A DNA stretch of 6,349 nt from Erysipelotrichaceae bacterium (GTDB taxonomy: Bacteria > Bacillota_I > Bacilli_A > Erysipelotrichales > Erysipelotrichaceae): contig JAUNJW010000071.1 of NCBI GenBank assembly GCA_030533035.1, forward strand, positions 1 to 6,349, written 5' to 3'. The first letter of the stretch is position 1, and each line of letters starts with the position of its first letter. The position numbers and the translations under genes were made by a program. The notes under the pieces are model-generated. The model saw nothing but the letters and a program-made list of their open reading frames with translations. It had not been told where the DNA came from and ran no database searches. Below are positions 5,167 to 6,349 of this stretch, piece by piece.

Positions 5167-6322
5167 GGAACTATACAAAACAGGCAGGGGACCCTCGAGC
5201 TCCCATACACTGGCACCCGAAAGGGCATGCCGGCTTTTTACGTCCGTTTACGGGGCATATCCTTTTTATGAAGCAGAATTGTTCGGTTCTCTTTCCCTGA
5301 CCGGAAAGGGCCATTATACAGACAACATTATCCGGGAATCACTGCCCGGTGAGACGGAAGTCATCTTCTCCCTGGACTGGGATGAAGACTTCCCCAACGG
5401 GTTTTATCTCAGAGCCTATGACGAAAATCATGAACTCAGACAGAAATGGACTGTCTTTTCCATCGGCGGCGGATCCCTTCAGATCAAAGAGTATCCGCTT
5501 AACTGGAATGATGAAGTGTACTTTGAAAAGAGTTATAAGGAAATCCGCGCGCTTCTTGAAAAAGAGAATATAACACTGCCTGAGTATGTTTACCGGCATG
5601 AACCGGATCTCAAAGAATATCTCAACGGTATTATCGATGCCATGATTGCCTGTGTGGACCGCGGCATCTCAACCGAAGGACCGCTGCCCGGCCGGCTTCA
5701 CCTGAACCGCACGGCCCGCCAGCTTTATACACAGTCAACCGAGTCGCTGCTGGAAAACAACGACCTGCGCTTAATGGCATATGCCTTTGCGGCGGGAGAA
5801 GAAAACGCGGCCGGCGGCAGCTGTGTGACAGCGCCGACCCTTGGCGCCTGCGGCGTCATGACAGCCCTGGTTTACTATTGCGCCAAAGACCGCAACATGG
5901 ACCGCGGCAGACTCTGCGACGCGCTGGCAATCGGCGGTGTATTCGGCAATCTGATCAAGCAGAACGCGACAATCTCAGGGGCGGTCGGCGGCTGTCAGGC
6001 GGAAGTCGGAACGGCGGTATCCATGGCTGCTGCCTCTGCGGCATATCTGATGGGCCAGACAATCGACCAGATTGAATACGCGGCGGAAATCGCGATGGAG
6101 CATAATCTCGGCCTGACGTGCGATCCGGTCATGGGCTATGTCATGATTCCATGCATCGAAAGAAACGCCATGGGCGTCCTGCGTGCCTTTGACGCCGCCA
6201 CACTGTCCCGTTATATGAGCCGTGTCAGAAAGCATCTTGTTTCTTTTGACATGGTTGTGGAAACCATGAAACAGACCGGCATGCAGATACCGATCGAACT
6301 GAAGGAAACCGCGGAAAGATAA
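5153..6322 (+). CDS. sdaA: L-serine ammonia-lyase (dehydratase), single-chain iron-sulfur type
   Basis: Converts L-serine to pyruvate and ammonia with a 4Fe-4S cluster instead of pyridoxal phosphate; cytoplasmic and, in this family, oxygen-sensitive. 389 residues: a short beta-type domain (about 1-130) with GPSSSHT (13-19) fused to an alpha-type domain (about 150-380). The alpha part shows AAGGSCVTAPTLGACGV (219-235), IKQNATISGAVGGCQAEVG (268-286), AMEHNLGLTCDPV (314-326) and MIPCIERNA (331-339). The likely cluster cysteines are C281, C323 and C334; their 42 and 11 spacing equals that of C343, C385 and C396 in the Legionella enzyme. It is shorter than E. coli SdaA (454) and has no C-terminal cysteine. 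It overlaps holA by 14 bases with only a weak GCGGGA (5141-5146) as Shine-Dalgarno, suggesting co-transcription and coupling. MQAIKELYKTGRGPSSSHT fits the family start. Confidence 0.95.
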   Translation: MQAIKELYKTGRGPSSSHTLAPERACRLFTSVYGAYPFYEAELFGSLSLTGKGHYTDNIIRESLPGETEVIFSLDWDEDFPNGFYLRAYDENHELRQKWTVFSIGGGSLQIKEYPLNWNDEVYFEKSYKEIRALLEKENITLPEYVYRHEPDLKEYLNGIIDAMIACVDRGISTEGPLPGRLHLNRTARQLYTQSTESLLENNDLRLMAYAFAAGEENAAGGSCVTAPTLGACGVMTALVYYCAKDRNMDRGRLCDALAIGGVFGNLIKQNATISGAVGGCQAEVGTAVSMAAASAAYLMGQTIDQIEYAAEIAMEHNLGLTCDPVMGYVMIPCIERNAMGVLRAFDAATLSRYMSRVRKHLVSFDMVVETMKQTGMQIPIELKETAER

Positions 6323-6349
6323 GCTTTGTGTCTGCAGAAGCGGTCAGGG
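6323..6349. other. Unassigned right edge
   Basis: Twenty-seven bases after the sdaA stop. They contain the small palindrome TCTGCAGA (6331-6338) and no T-run, so no terminator can be called within the window. No gene start with a ribosome binding site is visible. Confidence 0.5.

Noticed and set aside
6323..6338. Terminator after sdaA from GCTT...AAGC and TCTGCAGA
   Set aside because: The stem is at most four pairs and no T-run follows in the window.

Overview
The window looks like chromosomal DNA from a Bacillota (Firmicutes) bacterium. All genes are on the + strand and packed with short gaps or overlaps. Base composition is roughly half GC by eye. The gene set (udk-greA and comEA-comEC-holA) and the style of the GreA, ComEC and short fused L-serine dehydratase proteins suggest a gut-type anaerobic lineage. 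Erysipelotrichaceae-like is my best guess, but it is an inference from protein flavour, not a placement.

Layout: (1) 1-24, possible tail of an upstream gene. (2) 26-493, MutX-like Nudix hydrolase, and 495-1118, uridine kinase (udk), joined by a TGA-C-ATG junction. (3) An extended -10 promoter overlapping the udk stop, then greA (1157-1630) and a strong intrinsic terminator (1640-1668). (4) The DNA-uptake pair comEA (1717-2193) and comEC (2190-4118), joined by an ATGA overlap, with no comEB between them. (5) A second extended -10 promoter overlapping the comEC stop, then holA (4135-5166, DNA polymerase III delta) and a single-chain iron-sulfur L-serine dehydratase (5153-6322) that overlaps holA by 14 bases. 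No gap exceeds 300 bases. There is no RNA gene, insertion sequence or CRISPR array.

The genes are housekeeping and competence genes with familiar functions: nucleotide-pool cleaning, pyrimidine salvage, rescue of backtracked RNA polymerase, DNA uptake, clamp loading and serine catabolism. I see no new multi-gene system. The interest lies in the control regions. The comEA Shine-Dalgarno sequence is completely buried in a 15-bp hairpin just after the greA terminator, so read-through RNA should be poorly translated. greA and holA are served by an identical 15-base stop-codon-plus-promoter string. At holA this places the predicted transcription start exactly on the A of the ATG, which predicts a leaderless mRNA. 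ComEC also lacks the conserved SGLH signature of its membrane channel domain although its reading frame and nuclease-like domain are intact.
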